A stretch of DNA of 58,082 nucleotides, taken from Methylotenera sp. GTDB lineage: Bacteria > Pseudomonadota > Gammaproteobacteria > Burkholderiales > Methylophilaceae. The notes below the pieces were generated by a model. It was given only the letters and a program-made list of their open reading frames with translations. It was not told where the DNA came from and did no database searches. Shown one piece after another: positions 8,563 to 18,420 of this stretch (position 1 is the first letter of the stretch; each line of letters opens with the position of its first letter). The stretch is taken from NCBI GenBank assembly GCA_002928535.1, contig PERG01000013.1, positions 1 to 58,082 of the forward strand, in the 5' to 3' direction. Position numbers and translations under genes: made by a program.

Positions 8563-8981
8563 AACTTCTCCATTTTTGCTTTCATTTGGGCAGGGATGCT
8601 AACCGGTTTGAATTGCTCAGCATCTATACACACCACACCCACAAGGGCTTTGCTTAAAGTTTCGGTGCCGCGTTTGATCACCTGCTCAAACTGCAGGCTG
8701 CTGCGGCCAATTTTATTCAATCTGCACTCCACATTCAATTCATCATTGAATTTAGCAGGACGCTGATAGGTGATCGACAAGTCATGCACCACAAATAACA
8801 CGCCGAGCTGGTCTTTTAATAGTGTTTGTTCATAGCCTAAGCTGCGTAACCATTCTGTCCGAGCACGTTCCATAAAGTTCAAGTAGTTGGAATGATAGAC
8901 CACGCCGCCGCTATCCGTATCTTCATAATAGACGCGGATTGGCCAGGAGAACTGCGCTTGCAAAAGACTTACTGTTGCCAC
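8559..8981 (-). CDS. ybgC: Tol-Pal associated acyl-CoA thioesterase YbgC
   Basis: YbgC is a hot-dog fold thioesterase encoded with the Tol-Pal genes and thought to act on acyl-CoA or acyl-ACP in phospholipid metabolism at the membrane. The catalytic motif is seen at the N-terminus ([20 protein letters not shown], Asp near residue 21-23). 140 residues, standard. It overlaps the end of ruvB by 13 bases and tolQ by four. Confidence 0.94.
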   Translation of the reverse strand: MATVSLLQAQFSWPIRVYYEDTDSGGVVYHSNYLNFMERARTEWLRSLGYEQTLLKDQLGVLFVVHDLSITYQRPAKFNDELNVECRLNKIGRSSLQFEQVIKRGTETLSKALVGVVCIDAEQFKPVSIPAQMKAKMEKL

Positions 8982-10006
8982 AAATCACCGTTATTTAAAC
9001 TGTTAGGTACTGGCAACCCAAAATGCTGGTAAGCCTGGTTGGTCGCCACCCGACCACGCGGCGTACGCATGAGGTAACCCTGCTGAATGAGGTAAGGCTC
9101 TAGTACATCTTCAATCGTTTCACGCTCTTCGCCGATGGCGGCTGCTAGATTATCCAAACCTACCGGTCCGCCACCAAATTTCTCCAGCACGGCCTGCAGC
9201 AATTTTCTATCCATTACATCAAAACCCAGTTTATCGACATCGAGCATTACCAGTGCTGCATCCGCAGTTTGTGCTGATACAGTGCCATCACCTTTGACTT
9301 GAGCATAATCACGCACTCGACGTAACAGGCGGTTGGCGATCCGTGGTGTACCCCGCGAACGTTTTGCAATCTCCATAGCACCGCTATCGACCATTTCCAC
9401 TTCCAGCAAAGCGGCTGAGCGCTGCACGATACGACTTAATTCTTCGGAGGTATAAAATTCCAGACGCGATACGATGCCGAACCGGTCACGAAGCGGATTG
9501 GTCAGCATACCTGCTCTTGTGGTGGCGCCAATCAAGGTAAATGGCGGCAAATCAAGTCGTACGGAGCGCGCTGCTGGCCCTTCGCCGATCATGATGTCCA
9601 GGCGGTAATCCTCCATGGCGGGGTAGAGAATCTCTTCCACCACGGGCGAAAGCCGATGAATTTCATCGATAAACAAGACATCATTCGGCTCTAAATTGGT
9701 TAGCAAAGCGGCCAAATCGCCCGCGCGTTCTAAAACGGGACCAGAGGTTTGGCGCATGTTCACGCCCATTTCCTTGGCAATAATATGCGCTAACGTGGTT
9801 TTTCCCAGGCCAGGAGGACCGAACAGCAGCACATGATCTAATGCTTCGTTGCGGCCGCGTGCCGCATTGATGAAAATATTGAGTTGGTCCCGTGCTTTTT
9901 CCTGGCCGACATATTCTTCCAGCAATTTCGGGCGTAGCGCACGTTCAATCGCTTCTTCCTGTGGGCTAGCGGCTGCGGGTGCAATGAGTCGATCGGTTTC
10001 AATCAT
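8969..10006 (-). CDS. ruvB: Holliday junction branch migration helicase RuvB
   Basis: RuvB is the hexameric AAA+ motor of RuvABC. Walker A GPPGLGKT is at residues 63-70, Walker B LFIDEIH near 109-115, sensor and arginine-finger region GATTRAGML...RDRFG, and a C-terminal winged helix ([17 protein letters not shown]). 345 residues, normal. In most proteobacteria ruvB directly follows ruvA. Here 6.3 kb carrying four unrelated genes lies between ruvA (16319) and ruvB, while the downstream link to ybgC-tol is preserved. Confidence 0.97.
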   Translation of the reverse strand: MIETDRLIAPAAASPQEEAIERALRPKLLEEYVGQEKARDQLNIFINAARGRNEALDHVLLFGPPGLGKTTLAHIIAKEMGVNMRQTSGPVLERAGDLAALLTNLEPNDVLFIDEIHRLSPVVEEILYPAMEDYRLDIMIGEGPAARSVRLDLPPFTLIGATTRAGMLTNPLRDRFGIVSRLEFYTSEELSRIVQRSAALLEVEMVDSGAMEIAKRSRGTPRIANRLLRRVRDYAQVKGDGTVSAQTADAALVMLDVDKLGFDVMDRKLLQAVLEKFGGGPVGLDNLAAAIGEERETIEDVLEPYLIQQGYLMRTPRGRVATNQAYQHFGLPVPNSLNNGDLWQQ

Positions 10007-10101
10007 GATGGATGCTTAAAGGCTCTGACTTAACTTGTTTTTGAAGTGAATTTTTAAATGTGCTGAACACTAAATTCACCCGCTTCTAAAAATTAACTCA
10101 A

Positions 10102-12216
10102 TTATGCATTCAATATGGAAAAACCCTCAATCAAATCTTTTACCGGTTGGGGTGAACCGAGGTAGTAACCTTGACCGTAATGGACGCCAATCGCCTCTAG
10201 TTCTTTGAGAATAGCTGCATTCTCGACAAACTCAGCAACCGTTTTAATGCTCATGGCTTCTGCGACGCTGTGAATGGAGCGTACCATGGCGTGGTCAATA
10301 GTGTTGAGATGCATCTCCCGCACAAATGAACCATCAATTTTTAGGTAATCGACTTCAAAATGCTTTAGATAATTAAACGAAGACATGCCACTGCCAAAAT
10401 CATCCAGTGCAAAGCTGCAGCCAATTTTTCTTAATGCAGTGAACAAGTTAATGGTATTTTTAAGATTCACAATCGCAGAGGTTTCGGTAATCTCAAAACA
10501 TATATTCTTGGGAGGCACTGCATAAATGGAAAATTGTTCGCGAATATAGCCAAGCAGGCTTTTATCACTGACTGAAGTCCCTGATAAATTAATGGAAAAT
10601 ACATAATCACACTTTTCCCGGCTCTTATCCAATAGCTCACGGTAGGCGGCCAAGGTATTTTTAATGACCCAACGGTCCATATTCGGCATGAGGTGATAGC
10701 GCTCTGCAGAAGGGATAAATGCGATAGGCGAAATGATGGTGCCATCAGGGGCAATTTTGCGGATAAGGATTTCAAAATGACGTCGTTGCGAAACTTGATC
10801 TGATAAAGGCATAATCGGCTGGCAATAGAGTGCGAACTGTCCGCTATCCATCTCGTGAGTCAGGTTGGCAATAGCCTCGGCAGCACTATGTAACTCAGCC
10901 ACCTCAACATTGCCCCCAGTAAAGAGATAACTCTGGTTGCGGCCCGCCTTTTTTGCCGAATAACAGGCAGAATCTGCAGCATGCATAATATCGCTGGTAT
11001 TTTTGAAATCATGGTTGATAACGACCACACCGATGCTGACGCCGATATTAAATATTTTATCTTCGTAGATGAAACGGAAATCCCGTACCAGTTTAAGTAA
11101 GTCGTTATTGATGAGATTCGCATCTGGCAAACTACAATTTTCCAATAACAAACCAAACTCATCGCCGCCTAAACGTGCGAAGGTATCGCGTTCCCGGATA
11201 CGCTGGGTAAACAAGGTACTGATCTGTTTCAACAACTCATCTCCTGCTACATGGCCACAGGTATCGTTGACTAATTTAAACTGGTCTAAATCCAGGTAAC
11301 AAAAAATGTGTTGGGTATGGTTGGCATAAGCACTTTTTAAGCATCGCTCCAACCTCACTTCAAACTCACGACGATTGATCAGGCCTGTCAAATCATCATG
11401 CTGTGCTTGATGACGCAGCATCTGAGTGGCTTCATGAATCTTTTCCTGCATATGTTCATAGCCTCTTTGCAGGCTTTGGGACATTGAGTTAAAACCACTT
11501 TGTAAAGTACGCAGTTCACCACTGGAGTTTTCATTGATCTTCTGGGCATAAAATCCTTCGCCCACTTTACTAATCGCCTGGGCAATTTCTTGGATCGGCT
11601 TAGTGATATTACGGCCAATGCGCCAAGCAATAAGTGCGCTTAAAAATAGTCCCAGCAAGCCTATCAGGGCAATTTTGGTGATAAGGCTTCGCTTAAGTCC
11701 AAGCAGCGTTTGCGTCCCAAGCTCAACATATACCCGGCCAATCACAGGTTGGTCACGATTCAGACCCACATCTGCCCCTTGGTTGTAGAGATCATAGAAA
11801 TCTTCAATCTCGACCAGGCTACGGTAAATGGGTGCACTAAAAATAATACTGTTGGTCCGTGCCAGCTCCGGGGTATTCGTTTTTTTTATCTGGGTTAACA
11901 AAGCCGGGGCGATTTCATGACCACTCAGTGCCAATAGATCGCCTTGATTATTCGTTACCAATACTGATCTGACATCCTGTTCATTGGACAAGGCCAGTTG
12001 CACGAGTTTTTGCAAAATATTGGTATTCCCGGAAATTACGCCATACTCTGCCGCGGGCGCCAATTGTGCCGCGATGATACGGCCGCGATCACGCAAAGAA
12101 TGATTCAATACACCGAATACATTTGAAATGGCATAGCCCGCTAGAATAATTGCAAATAGTGCGGCAGGTATGGTGCCAAGTAGAATTACCCGTGCCTTAA
12201 TCCCTAAGTTCATCAT
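10102..12216 (-). CDS. Membrane sensor GGDEF/EAL protein (c-di-GMP turnover)
   Basis: The protein has two transmembrane helices (about 7-30 and 175-200) that bracket a periplasmic sensor region. A HAMP-like segment follows (NITKPIQEIAQAISKVGEGF), then a GGDEF domain and an EAL domain. The diguanylate cyclase motif LGGDEF is intact, with an upstream RxxD inhibitory site (RERD). In the EAL half the signature reads FEILIRK instead of EAL, but the other catalytic positions look present: NLSG, FEITE, DDFGSG, YLKIDGSF and VAEFVEN. It could synthesise, degrade or switch c-di-GMP. Start chosen at 12216 (MMNLGIKAR); the 16 upstream codons run inside the preceding gene. It overlaps that binding-protein gene by 20 bases. 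Confidence 0.9.
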   Translation of the reverse strand: MMNLGIKARVILLGTIPAALFAIILAGYAISNVFGVLNHSLRDRGRIIAAQLAPAAEYGVISGNTNILQKLVQLALSNEQDVRSVLVTNNQGDLLALSGHEIAPALLTQIKKTNTPELARTNSIIFSAPIYRSLVEIEDFYDLYNQGADVGLNRDQPVIGRVYVELGTQTLLGLKRSLITKIALIGLLGLFLSALIAWRIGRNITKPIQEIAQAISKVGEGFYAQKINENSSGELRTLQSGFNSMSQSLQRGYEHMQEKIHEATQMLRHQAQHDDLTGLINRREFEVRLERCLKSAYANHTQHIFCYLDLDQFKLVNDTCGHVAGDELLKQISTLFTQRIRERDTFARLGGDEFGLLLENCSLPDANLINNDLLKLVRDFRFIYEDKIFNIGVSIGVVVINHDFKNTSDIMHAADSACYSAKKAGRNQSYLFTGGNVEVAELHSAAEAIANLTHEMDSGQFALYCQPIMPLSDQVSQRRHFEILIRKIAPDGTIISPIAFIPSAERYHLMPNMDRWVIKNTLAAYRELLDKSREKCDYVFSINLSGTSVSDKSLLGYIREQFSIYAVPPKNICFEITETSAIVNLKNTINLFTALRKIGCSFALDDFGSGMSSFNYLKHFEVDYLKIDGSFVREMHLNTIDHAMVRSIHSVAEAMSIKTVAEFVENAAILKELEAIGVHYGQGYYLGSPQPVKDLIEGFSILNA

Positions 12217-13168
12217 TCTGTGGACCCTCCAAAAGCAATATTTTCCTGCGCAAGGTTTCATCATCGATCAAAGGTACACTGAGTGACCGCGCCACTTGGG
12301 CATTCATCATCACCGAGAAATAGCGAGGCGCTTGGGGAGGCGGCAACAAACCTGAGCTATGTTGCACTAAGGTGATTTCTGCGGCCTGTCGTGCGAGCTG
12401 CTTCACGCTACTATACACCGCAGCTAAAGCCCCGGCACGTACATACGATTGCGAGTAACCGAATACTGGTTTTTGATGTCGATAGCTCGTTAACAAAATA
12501 GGATGTGCCGTTTCCCGGTTATAAATCATCGGATCAGGAATAGCCAACAAAGCGTCATTCTCTTCTAATACTTTCCTTAATTTTGGAATGAGGTCTGCTT
12601 CCTGTGGAACCATTTCATCAGCAATATGGAACGCTGACTTTTCCCCGGCCTCTTGTAAAAGTTCGGCATATTTACCTGAAGTAGGTCCAAGCAATACGCC
12701 AACATTTTTGCTACCGGGTAAAATAATGCGCATTAGCGCCATCTGGCGACTGAAGGGCTGATCCAATAAAATCGCACTAAAATTACCTAGGTCGCGCTTG
12801 TTACTTTCTAGCAGTACATTGAAAGTGGGTAAGGGAGTAAAGACACCTAATACCGGGGTATTCGCTTTAAGTTTACTGGTCAACTGCAGGGCGCGCACGC
12901 CCACAGCTACTACCAGCTCGCCAGGTTCATCTACAATAAGCTGATCCCCATCCTGCAAGTTAATGACTTTTATCTTGAGATGCTTATTTCTGGCCTTAAG
13001 TAACTCCTCTTTGAATTGCTCGGCAAACTCTATATTCATTGTGCTAGGCGAACTCACGACTACGGTAACACCGTGCGCCATAGCAGTACCCGACACCAAT
13101 AGGCCAAATGCTCCAGCCACAAAGAGCCTAAGCCTATTCAACAACTGATGGTTGATGCTACTTACCAC
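12197..13168 (-). CDS. ABC-type periplasmic substrate-binding protein
   Basis: The product, of about 323 residues, has an N-terminal hydrophobic signal (LFVAGAFGLLVSGTAMA, cleavage near 31) and resembles the ABC-sub_bind family of solute-binding proteins (motifs VAVGVRALQL, PVLGVFTPLP, ILPGSKNVGVLLGPTSGKY and NRETAHPILLTSYRHQKPVFGYSQSYVRAGALAAVYSS). No ABC permease or ATPase is nearby. The stop lies inside the start of a GGDEF/EAL gene with a periplasmic sensor, so a likely role is ligand capture for signalling rather than transport. The start is uncertain: GTG at 13168 has no clear ribosome-binding site and a TTG lies nine codons further in. Confidence 0.85.
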   Translation of the reverse strand: MVSSINHQLLNRLRLFVAGAFGLLVSGTAMAHGVTVVVSSPSTMNIEFAEQFKEELLKARNKHLKIKVINLQDGDQLIVDEPGELVVAVGVRALQLTSKLKANTPVLGVFTPLPTFNVLLESNKRDLGNFSAILLDQPFSRQMALMRIILPGSKNVGVLLGPTSGKYAELLQEAGEKSAFHIADEMVPQEADLIPKLRKVLEENDALLAIPDPMIYNRETAHPILLTSYRHQKPVFGYSQSYVRAGALAAVYSSVKQLARQAAEITLVQHSSGLLPPPQAPRYFSVMMNAQVARSLSVPLIDDETLRRKILLLEGPQNDELRD

Positions 13169-13172
13169 ACTG

Positions 13173-13254
13173 CTTCACTATAATTCGTTATCACTATAAG
13201 TTTGTGTTTCACTATTAATCGGTTTCACTATAACTTGGTTTCACAATAAATTTG
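13173..13254. repeat. Five degenerate copies of a ~16-nt direct repeat
   Basis: The spacer between the receptor gene and the binding-protein gene contains five imperfect tandem units built on TTTCACTATAA followed by 4-5 variable bases (13173, 13188, 13207, 13223, 13239). The third and fourth units are closest (TTTCACTATTAATCGG, TTTCACTATAACTTGG). Their function is unknown. The position suggests a leader or operator for the binding-protein gene, or slipped-strand duplication. Confidence 0.75.
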
Positions 13255-13286
13255 ACTCATTTAACCTTTTGAATCAGCTTCTACTC

Positions 13287-15341
13287 TTAATAATTCACGC
13301 TTACATTAAGGCGTGCACGTCTGCCTAAGGTATTGTAATCAGCAAATTCTTCATATTGATGATTAAACACATTTTCGATAACAGCTGCGATTTCGCCATG
13401 CCATTTACCGCTGTTAAATTTTCGTGCAAGCCGGACATCGGCTCTCCTCATCAAATCTACCGGGTCGCCATCGCCCAGCATGGTTGCTTGACTGGCTTGG
13501 TAATAGGCAAAACTGGCATCCCAATGTGAATTGAACTTGTGTGTCAGTAAGGCGCTGAATGTATTATTAGGCATTGCTTTTTCATAATTCCTTTCCAGCC
13601 CCTCTTGAGTTTCGCGTATATGCACATGGGCAAAATTCATGAGTAGCTGGGTGCTCGACAAAATTTGCCATTTGACTTGTGCTTCGATGCCATCTATGAC
13701 GGCACTACCATCATTCAGGCCGGTATCTGCCTCTCCTGCAACGCGCACAAAACCAGGTGGCGGAATAAAGTCACCTGCACGCCTGCCCCGTAAGCGGATA
13801 TGGTCGCTGATGCTATCGTGAAAAATCCGGCTATCGATATTCAAGCGGCCAAATTTACCAATGTAACCGATTTCCCTGGATACAATCTGCTCAGGTTTTA
13901 CATTGCCCTTACTTGCATAAAACTGTGCCAATAACGAAACTCCCGGAAACACGGTGGGCGCGGTCACAAATCGATTAAATTTTTCTTCCAGGTAGTTGGG
14001 GGTGCGTAATGCACTGGATGCTCCAATGCGAATGATGTGGTTGGGGCTAGGTTGGAAATTAAGACTCATGCGCGGAGAAATATCAGTCCCGCTAAAATCA
14101 TTATGTTCAATCATGGCACCAGCATTGAATAACAGCTTCTCATGCGCTCGCCATTCTGTGTGGCCAAATAAGCGCTGCAAATCAAAATAATCCTTCTTAT
14201 CTGTGCCTAGGTAATGCGGTGCAAGCATCGAGTCTTGGCGTACGCTCCCGCCCCAAACAGCCCGTATATGCGGACCCACGGAAAAGTTGTGCTGTGCTTC
14301 TACATCGTATCGTTCGGTTTCGACCAGGATTTTTTCATTAATAAACGTCCCTGGTGCCACGGCCCCGGGAAATAATGTGCTGATATCAATGGAAGTCGAC
14401 TGATCATCTGAGCGATCAAAAGAGTGGTAGCCTTGTAGGGTTAAATCGCTGGTTTCGCTCATATTGTGCCGCCAGCGTATCAATTGAAAATGATTATTGA
14501 TTTGCTTGGTACGGGGTAAGAATAGAATCGGATCTTCGTTGATATTGCCTTCACCGCGCGCACCATCCACCAGACCAAATTCAAACTCCACGCTGTTTAG
14601 GTCGTTAAGCCGGTAATCCGCCTGGGCGTTTAGCAATCTAGTACGTTTAAAATCGTTGCGCTCACGTAAGCCGTCATCTTCTCTAAAACCCGTGGTTACG
14701 CGATAGCTGAGTTGATCCCATTTTCCAGCTTGTCGATAAAACGCTTCATTGCGGCCATTGCCATGGGTGGCAATGATTGAATTATTGGATGAAGTACTCA
14801 TGGTTTGCGGCGACTGAGTAATGATATTAATCACGCCGAAGAAAGAATTAGCCCCATAACTGGCGGCATTAGGGCCACGGGTAATTTCAATGCGCTCAAT
14901 ATCCGCAATGGCCAGCGGCAATTCGCTCCATTGCACACCCCCATATAAAGGGCTATAAACAGAACGGCCATTAATAATCACTTGCATGGCGCCGGAATAA
15001 GCCGTAGTTAAGCCATGATAACTTACTGCGTGATTAGTGCTGTGTACATAACCGGCATTGGTGCCTACATAAAAACCTGGTATCAGACGAAATACTTCCG
15101 GCAAATCAACGATGCCAGCTGCACGAATGGTTTCACGGTCTATGACTGTGACTGCAGAAGGTGAGTCAGCTATGGATTGCGGCAACCTGGAAATGGTTAA
15201 TACTTTAGGGACCTCGCCAATGTAATCTTCTTCATAAACGATTTTGGACGGTGCAATCGAAGTCACTTCTTCTGCATAAGAAATGCCCGTGCTAAAGCTC
15301 AGCGTAAAGAAAATAGGGACAATTAATCTGGGGTTAAGCAT
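13287..15341 (-). CDS. TonB-dependent outer-membrane receptor
   Basis: A 684-residue receptor with signal peptide (FFTLSFSTGISYAEE). Its plug domain (about 45-170) has ISRLPQSIADSPSAVTVIDR, DLPEVFRLIPGFYVG and RIEITRGPNAASYGANSFFG. A 22-stranded barrel follows, closing with RRARLNVSVNY (terminal aromatic). Substrate unknown: the plug is of the vitamin B12/colicin-receptor type rather than the siderophore type, and no Fur box was seen upstream. It is followed on the same strand by a periplasmic binding protein and a GGDEF/EAL protein, suggesting one ligand-responsive unit. Confidence 0.93.
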   Translation of the reverse strand: MLNPRLIVPIFFTLSFSTGISYAEEVTSIAPSKIVYEEDYIGEVPKVLTISRLPQSIADSPSAVTVIDRETIRAAGIVDLPEVFRLIPGFYVGTNAGYVHSTNHAVSYHGLTTAYSGAMQVIINGRSVYSPLYGGVQWSELPLAIADIERIEITRGPNAASYGANSFFGVINIITQSPQTMSTSSNNSIIATHGNGRNEAFYRQAGKWDQLSYRVTTGFREDDGLRERNDFKRTRLLNAQADYRLNDLNSVEFEFGLVDGARGEGNINEDPILFLPRTKQINNHFQLIRWRHNMSETSDLTLQGYHSFDRSDDQSTSIDISTLFPGAVAPGTFINEKILVETERYDVEAQHNFSVGPHIRAVWGGSVRQDSMLAPHYLGTDKKDYFDLQRLFGHTEWRAHEKLLFNAGAMIEHNDFSGTDISPRMSLNFQPSPNHIIRIGASSALRTPNYLEEKFNRFVTAPTVFPGVSLLAQFYASKGNVKPEQIVSREIGYIGKFGRLNIDSRIFHDSISDHIRLRGRRAGDFIPPPGFVRVAGEADTGLNDGSAVIDGIEAQVKWQILSSTQLLMNFAHVHIRETQEGLERNYEKAMPNNTFSALLTHKFNSHWDASFAYYQASQATMLGDGDPVDLMRRADVRLARKFNSGKWHGEIAAVIENVFNHQYEEFADYNTLGRRARLNVSVNY

Positions 15342-15366
15342 TACATACCTCTAAGTGGGCATTACA

Positions 15367-16305
15367 TTACTTCAGCTTGGTTTTTATTCTTGTCCAAAAT
15401 TTGCGTACCAGCAGAATAATAGGGATACCAAAAATAAGCCACGGCAGCGCAGCCATGATGAAGGTGATGACATTGGCCAGGCTTTCCATCATGATCCGCC
15501 CGGCATTATTAAGCGCTTGTGCTACTGGTGCGAAAAAGCCTTTTTCGGTAATGCTTTGTGCGGCAGTGAAGGCTATATTTACGGCGACCAGCTCAGTTTC
15601 CTGTGCCAAGGCTTTGCGCATGCCTTGCAGGCTATCCAGCTGAGCCTGTGTATTCGCGAGCTCACGTTCGATCTCGATGACATCTCTAAACTTTGCTGAT
15701 TTATCCTGCAACATGACACGCAGGCGATCCCGCAAGTCTGTGAGGTTTTTAATGCGCGCTTCCGTATCAATCACAGCATCCGTTTTATCTTCACTATTAC
15801 GGTGGTGCTGCAGAATTTCACCGCTTTTTGCTAAACCTGCGATAAAAATCTCAACGGATCTAGGCGGGATACGTAATGACAAATTGGCAGAAGGTGGGCT
15901 ATAAAGTGTTGCGCGATTGAAACTTGCGTTGAGTATTTGACAGTCGAGCTTTTCACAATGCGCGGCTGTCGCATCAAATGCTGCCTGCATTTTGCTTGCA
16001 GGCGTTTCTATAGTGAGTGAATGACGTAAGGCAATAAAACGTTTGATTTGATTAGCCGCTGGGGATGGTTCACTAAACTCAGTTAGCGATTGCTCACCAC
16101 CGCCAGACCCCTTGACAGATGCGGCCATATCGTTGGCAGGTAGGCTACGCTTTAAGGCTTCTACTGCTGGCGTTGGGTTAAGTGATTCGGGTGATTGCTG
16201 CCCACAGGCAATTAGCAGCATGCTGAAAATGATTGTTAAAGACCATTTAGTGAAAGCTTGTTTTTTAAAATCTACTGCGGTGATATTAAACATTGGCTTT
16301 CTCAT
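15367..16305 (-). CDS. DUF4349-family lipoprotein
   Basis: A 312-residue protein with an N-terminal lipoprotein signal (TIIFSMLLIACGQQ, lipobox Cys near residue 34), a periplasmic domain resembling DUF4349 (SLRIPPRSVEIFIAGLAKSG, then a coiled coil containing EIERELANTQAQLDSLQGM), and a C-terminal transmembrane helix (about 280-302, FIMAALPWLIFGIPIILLVR) with a basic tail. DUF4349 has no established function. It is the first gene of the four-gene block between ruvA and ruvB, 13 bases after the ruvA stop, and may be cotranscribed with ruvCA. Confidence 0.82.
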   Translation of the reverse strand: MRKPMFNITAVDFKKQAFTKWSLTIIFSMLLIACGQQSPESLNPTPAVEALKRSLPANDMAASVKGSGGGEQSLTEFSEPSPAANQIKRFIALRHSLTIETPASKMQAAFDATAAHCEKLDCQILNASFNRATLYSPPSANLSLRIPPRSVEIFIAGLAKSGEILQHHRNSEDKTDAVIDTEARIKNLTDLRDRLRVMLQDKSAKFRDVIEIERELANTQAQLDSLQGMRKALAQETELVAVNIAFTAAQSITEKGFFAPVAQALNNAGRIMMESLANVITFIMAALPWLIFGIPIILLVRKFWTRIKTKLK

Positions 16306-16318
16306 TTTCAGCTATCTG

Positions 16319-16897
16319 CTATTTTGACAGAGCTTTCAATGCAAGCTTTATGCCATCCGCCACACTGGCGTCAGCGGGCAGCTGTTTCACGGCAGCCAAT
16401 GCCTCACGTTCGTTATATCCCAAGGAAATTAGCGCATTTAGCACATCACTGCTGGCAGATTTGGGATGGCTGGCACTCGTCGCAGTTAAGCCTGATACGC
16501 TAAATTTATCTTTCAGTTCCAATAACAAACGTTCTGCGGTTTTTTTCCCCACCCCAGGCACGCGTGTGAGCATACTGGCTTCTTGTAGCGCAACAGCCTG
16601 TACGAGTTCATCAATCGACAAACCGCTTAAGATAGAAAGCGCAGATTTTGCACCGATGCCATTGACCTTGAGTAGTTGCCGAAACGTTGCGCGCTCCTGA
16701 TCACTGCCGAAGCCGTACAACAACTGCGCATCTTCGCGCACAACAAAATGCGTCAACATGACTACTTTTTCGCCAATCGCTGGAAGATTATAGAAAGTGC
16801 TCATGGGTACTTCGCATTCATAACCAACACCGTTGCAATCGATGAGCACCAACGGCGGGGTTTTCTCTAACAGAATGCCATTAAGTCTGCCTATCAT
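16319..16897 (-). CDS. ruvA: Holliday junction DNA-binding protein RuvA
   Basis: RuvA binds four-way junctions and loads RuvB. It begins [15 protein letters not shown], with an OB-fold, two helix-hairpin-helix motifs ([10 protein letters not shown] about 79-88, [12 protein letters not shown] about 114-125) and the C-terminal RuvB-contacting domain ([22 protein letters not shown]). 192 residues, normal. It overlaps ruvC by four bases. ruvB is not adjacent. Confidence 0.96.
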   Translation of the reverse strand: MIGRLNGILLEKTPPLVLIDCNGVGYECEVPMSTFYNLPAIGEKVVMLTHFVVREDAQLLYGFGSDQERATFRQLLKVNGIGAKSALSILSGLSIDELVQAVALQEASMLTRVPGVGKKTAERLLLELKDKFSVSGLTATSASHPKSASSDVLNALISLGYNEREALAAVKQLPADASVADGIKLALKALSK

Positions 16898-17463
16898 ATC
16901 AATCTCCCACCTTTCACGCGATAACCGGCCGTTGCCAGCTTACCCATACCCTGACCACCGTGAGCATGGCAAATAGCACATGCCAGTGCATCGGCTGAAT
17001 CTGATTTTGGGGCTGCCGGGAGGTTAAGTAAGCGTTTGACCATTTCTTGTACTTGTTCTTTTTGTGCGTGACCGTTGCCGACCACCGCTTGTTTGACTTG
17101 TAGCGCCGTATATTCAGCTACAGATAAATGACGTATCACTGCAGCACTAATTGCGGCACCCCGCGCTTGCCCTAATAATAGGGTAGATTGCGGGTTCACA
17201 TTTACAAATACTTTTTCGATCGCCACCTGTTGCGGCGTGTACGTATCGATAACTTCGAACAAACCATCCAATATTATTTTCAAGCGTGCTGGCAAAGCCT
17301 CACGCTCTTCATCATCTTCAGATTTCTTACTAGCGGTTTTGCCACTAGCAGTTTTAATAGTACCGCTGGCAATATAGGTAATTTTCTCGCCAACTTTTTC
17401 AATAATACCAAAGCCTGTGATGCGCAGGCCAGGATCGATGCCGAGAATACGGATCACGCTCAC
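16894..17463 (-). CDS. ruvC: Holliday junction resolvase RuvC
   Basis: RuvC cleaves Holliday junctions in the RuvABC complex. The first catalytic aspartate lies in [15 protein letters not shown] (about residue 9), the glutamate in VAIEKVFVN and the C-terminal acidic pair in [16 protein letters not shown]. An insertion of about 15 residues ([15 protein letters not shown]) lies after residue 40, so the protein is 189 residues against about 173 in E. coli. It is 124 bases downstream of yebC. Confidence 0.95.
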   Translation of the reverse strand: MSVIRILGIDPGLRITGFGIIEKVGEKITYIASGTIKTASGKTASKKSEDDEEREALPARLKIILDGLFEVIDTYTPQQVAIEKVFVNVNPQSTLLLGQARGAAISAAVIRHLSVAEYTALQVKQAVVGNGHAQKEQVQEMVKRLLNLPAAPKSDSADALACAICHAHGGQGMGKLATAGYRVKGGRLI

Positions 17464-17587
17464 CTAAAATTAGCGAAAAAAGTTAAGTCAGATGCGGCAC
17501 GCGTGAAAAAAAACATCGATGCATATGGCTTATATGTGAGAAGTTTTTTTTTGCAAGCAACAAGGTATGACGACAAGCTTTTCACTT

Positions 17588-18316
17588 TTAGTTTTCTTCG
17601 ATGACAGCAGTGGTATACACGTCCTGCACATCATCCAAATCTTCCAGCGCATCGAGGATTTTCTGCATCTTCACCGCATCGTCACCCGTGAACACAGTTT
17701 CGGTGCCGGGCTTCATGGTCACTTCCGCCAGTACAGCTTTTAAACCGGCCGCTTCCATGGCTTCTTTAACAGTAAGAAAGTCACCAGGTGGAGTAATCAC
17801 TTCAATACTACCGTCTTCATCTGTCACCACATCTTCCGCACCTGCTTCAAGGGCCACTTCCATCACCTGGTCTTCTGAAGTGCCCGGTGGATAGAGCAGA
17901 CTGCCACAGTGTTTGAACATGAATACCACGCTGCCGTCGGTACCTAGGTTGCCGCCGTGTTTACTCAGCGCATGGCGCACATCCATCACGGCACGTTGCT
18001 TGTTATCTGTCAGGCAATCGATAATGATGGCCGCGCCATTGATACCATAACCTTCATAGCGGATTTCTTCGTAATTCACGCCTTCCAATTCGCCAGTACC
18101 TTTTTTGATGGCACGCGTGATATTGTCTGACGGCATGTTTTCTTCTTTGGCTTCGGCGACTGCCGCACGCAAGCGTGGATTCATGGCCGTGTCACCGCCA
18201 CCTAGGCGGGCCGCTACCGTGATTTCTTTGATGAGCTTTGTGAAGATTTTGCCGCGCTTTGCATCCTGGCGACCTTTGCGGTGCTGGATATTGGCCCATT
18301 TACTATGTCCTGCCAT
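17588..18316 (-). CDS. yebC: YebC/PmpR family protein (TACO1-like)
   Basis: A 242-residue YebC-family protein that starts [20 protein letters not shown], the family's hallmark N-terminus, and ends [15 protein letters not shown]. Family members act as transcriptional regulators and, in recent work, as translation factors at proline-rich stretches. It is the first gene of yebC-ruvC-ruvA, a very common order. Confidence 0.95.
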   Translation of the reverse strand: MAGHSKWANIQHRKGRQDAKRGKIFTKLIKEITVAARLGGGDTAMNPRLRAAVAEAKEENMPSDNITRAIKKGTGELEGVNYEEIRYEGYGINGAAIIIDCLTDNKQRAVMDVRHALSKHGGNLGTDGSVVFMFKHCGSLLYPPGTSEDQVMEVALEAGAEDVVTDEDGSIEVITPPGDFLTVKEAMEAAGLKAVLAEVTMKPGTETVFTGDDAVKMQKILDALEDLDDVQDVYTTAVIEEN

Positions 18317-18420
18317 GCTATTTCCTTAGTATTTTTTACATGATATTGCTACGTGTTTATACTATTTTAGCATAGCTCCAAGCCGCGGCTCAGGCCGATA
18401 TTTGAGGTGATTTCCGGCGA

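Noticed and set aside
13173-13254. CRISPR-like array
   Set aside because: Repeats are contiguous, degenerate and lack unique spacers of constant length, and no cas gene is present.
10007-16318. Mobile-element origin of the block between ruvA and ruvB
   Set aside because: No transposase, integrase, tRNA or matching terminal repeats at the edges; only an 8-bp inverted repeat (GTGAATTT/AAATTCAC, 10046-10079) was seen, too weak to support mobility.
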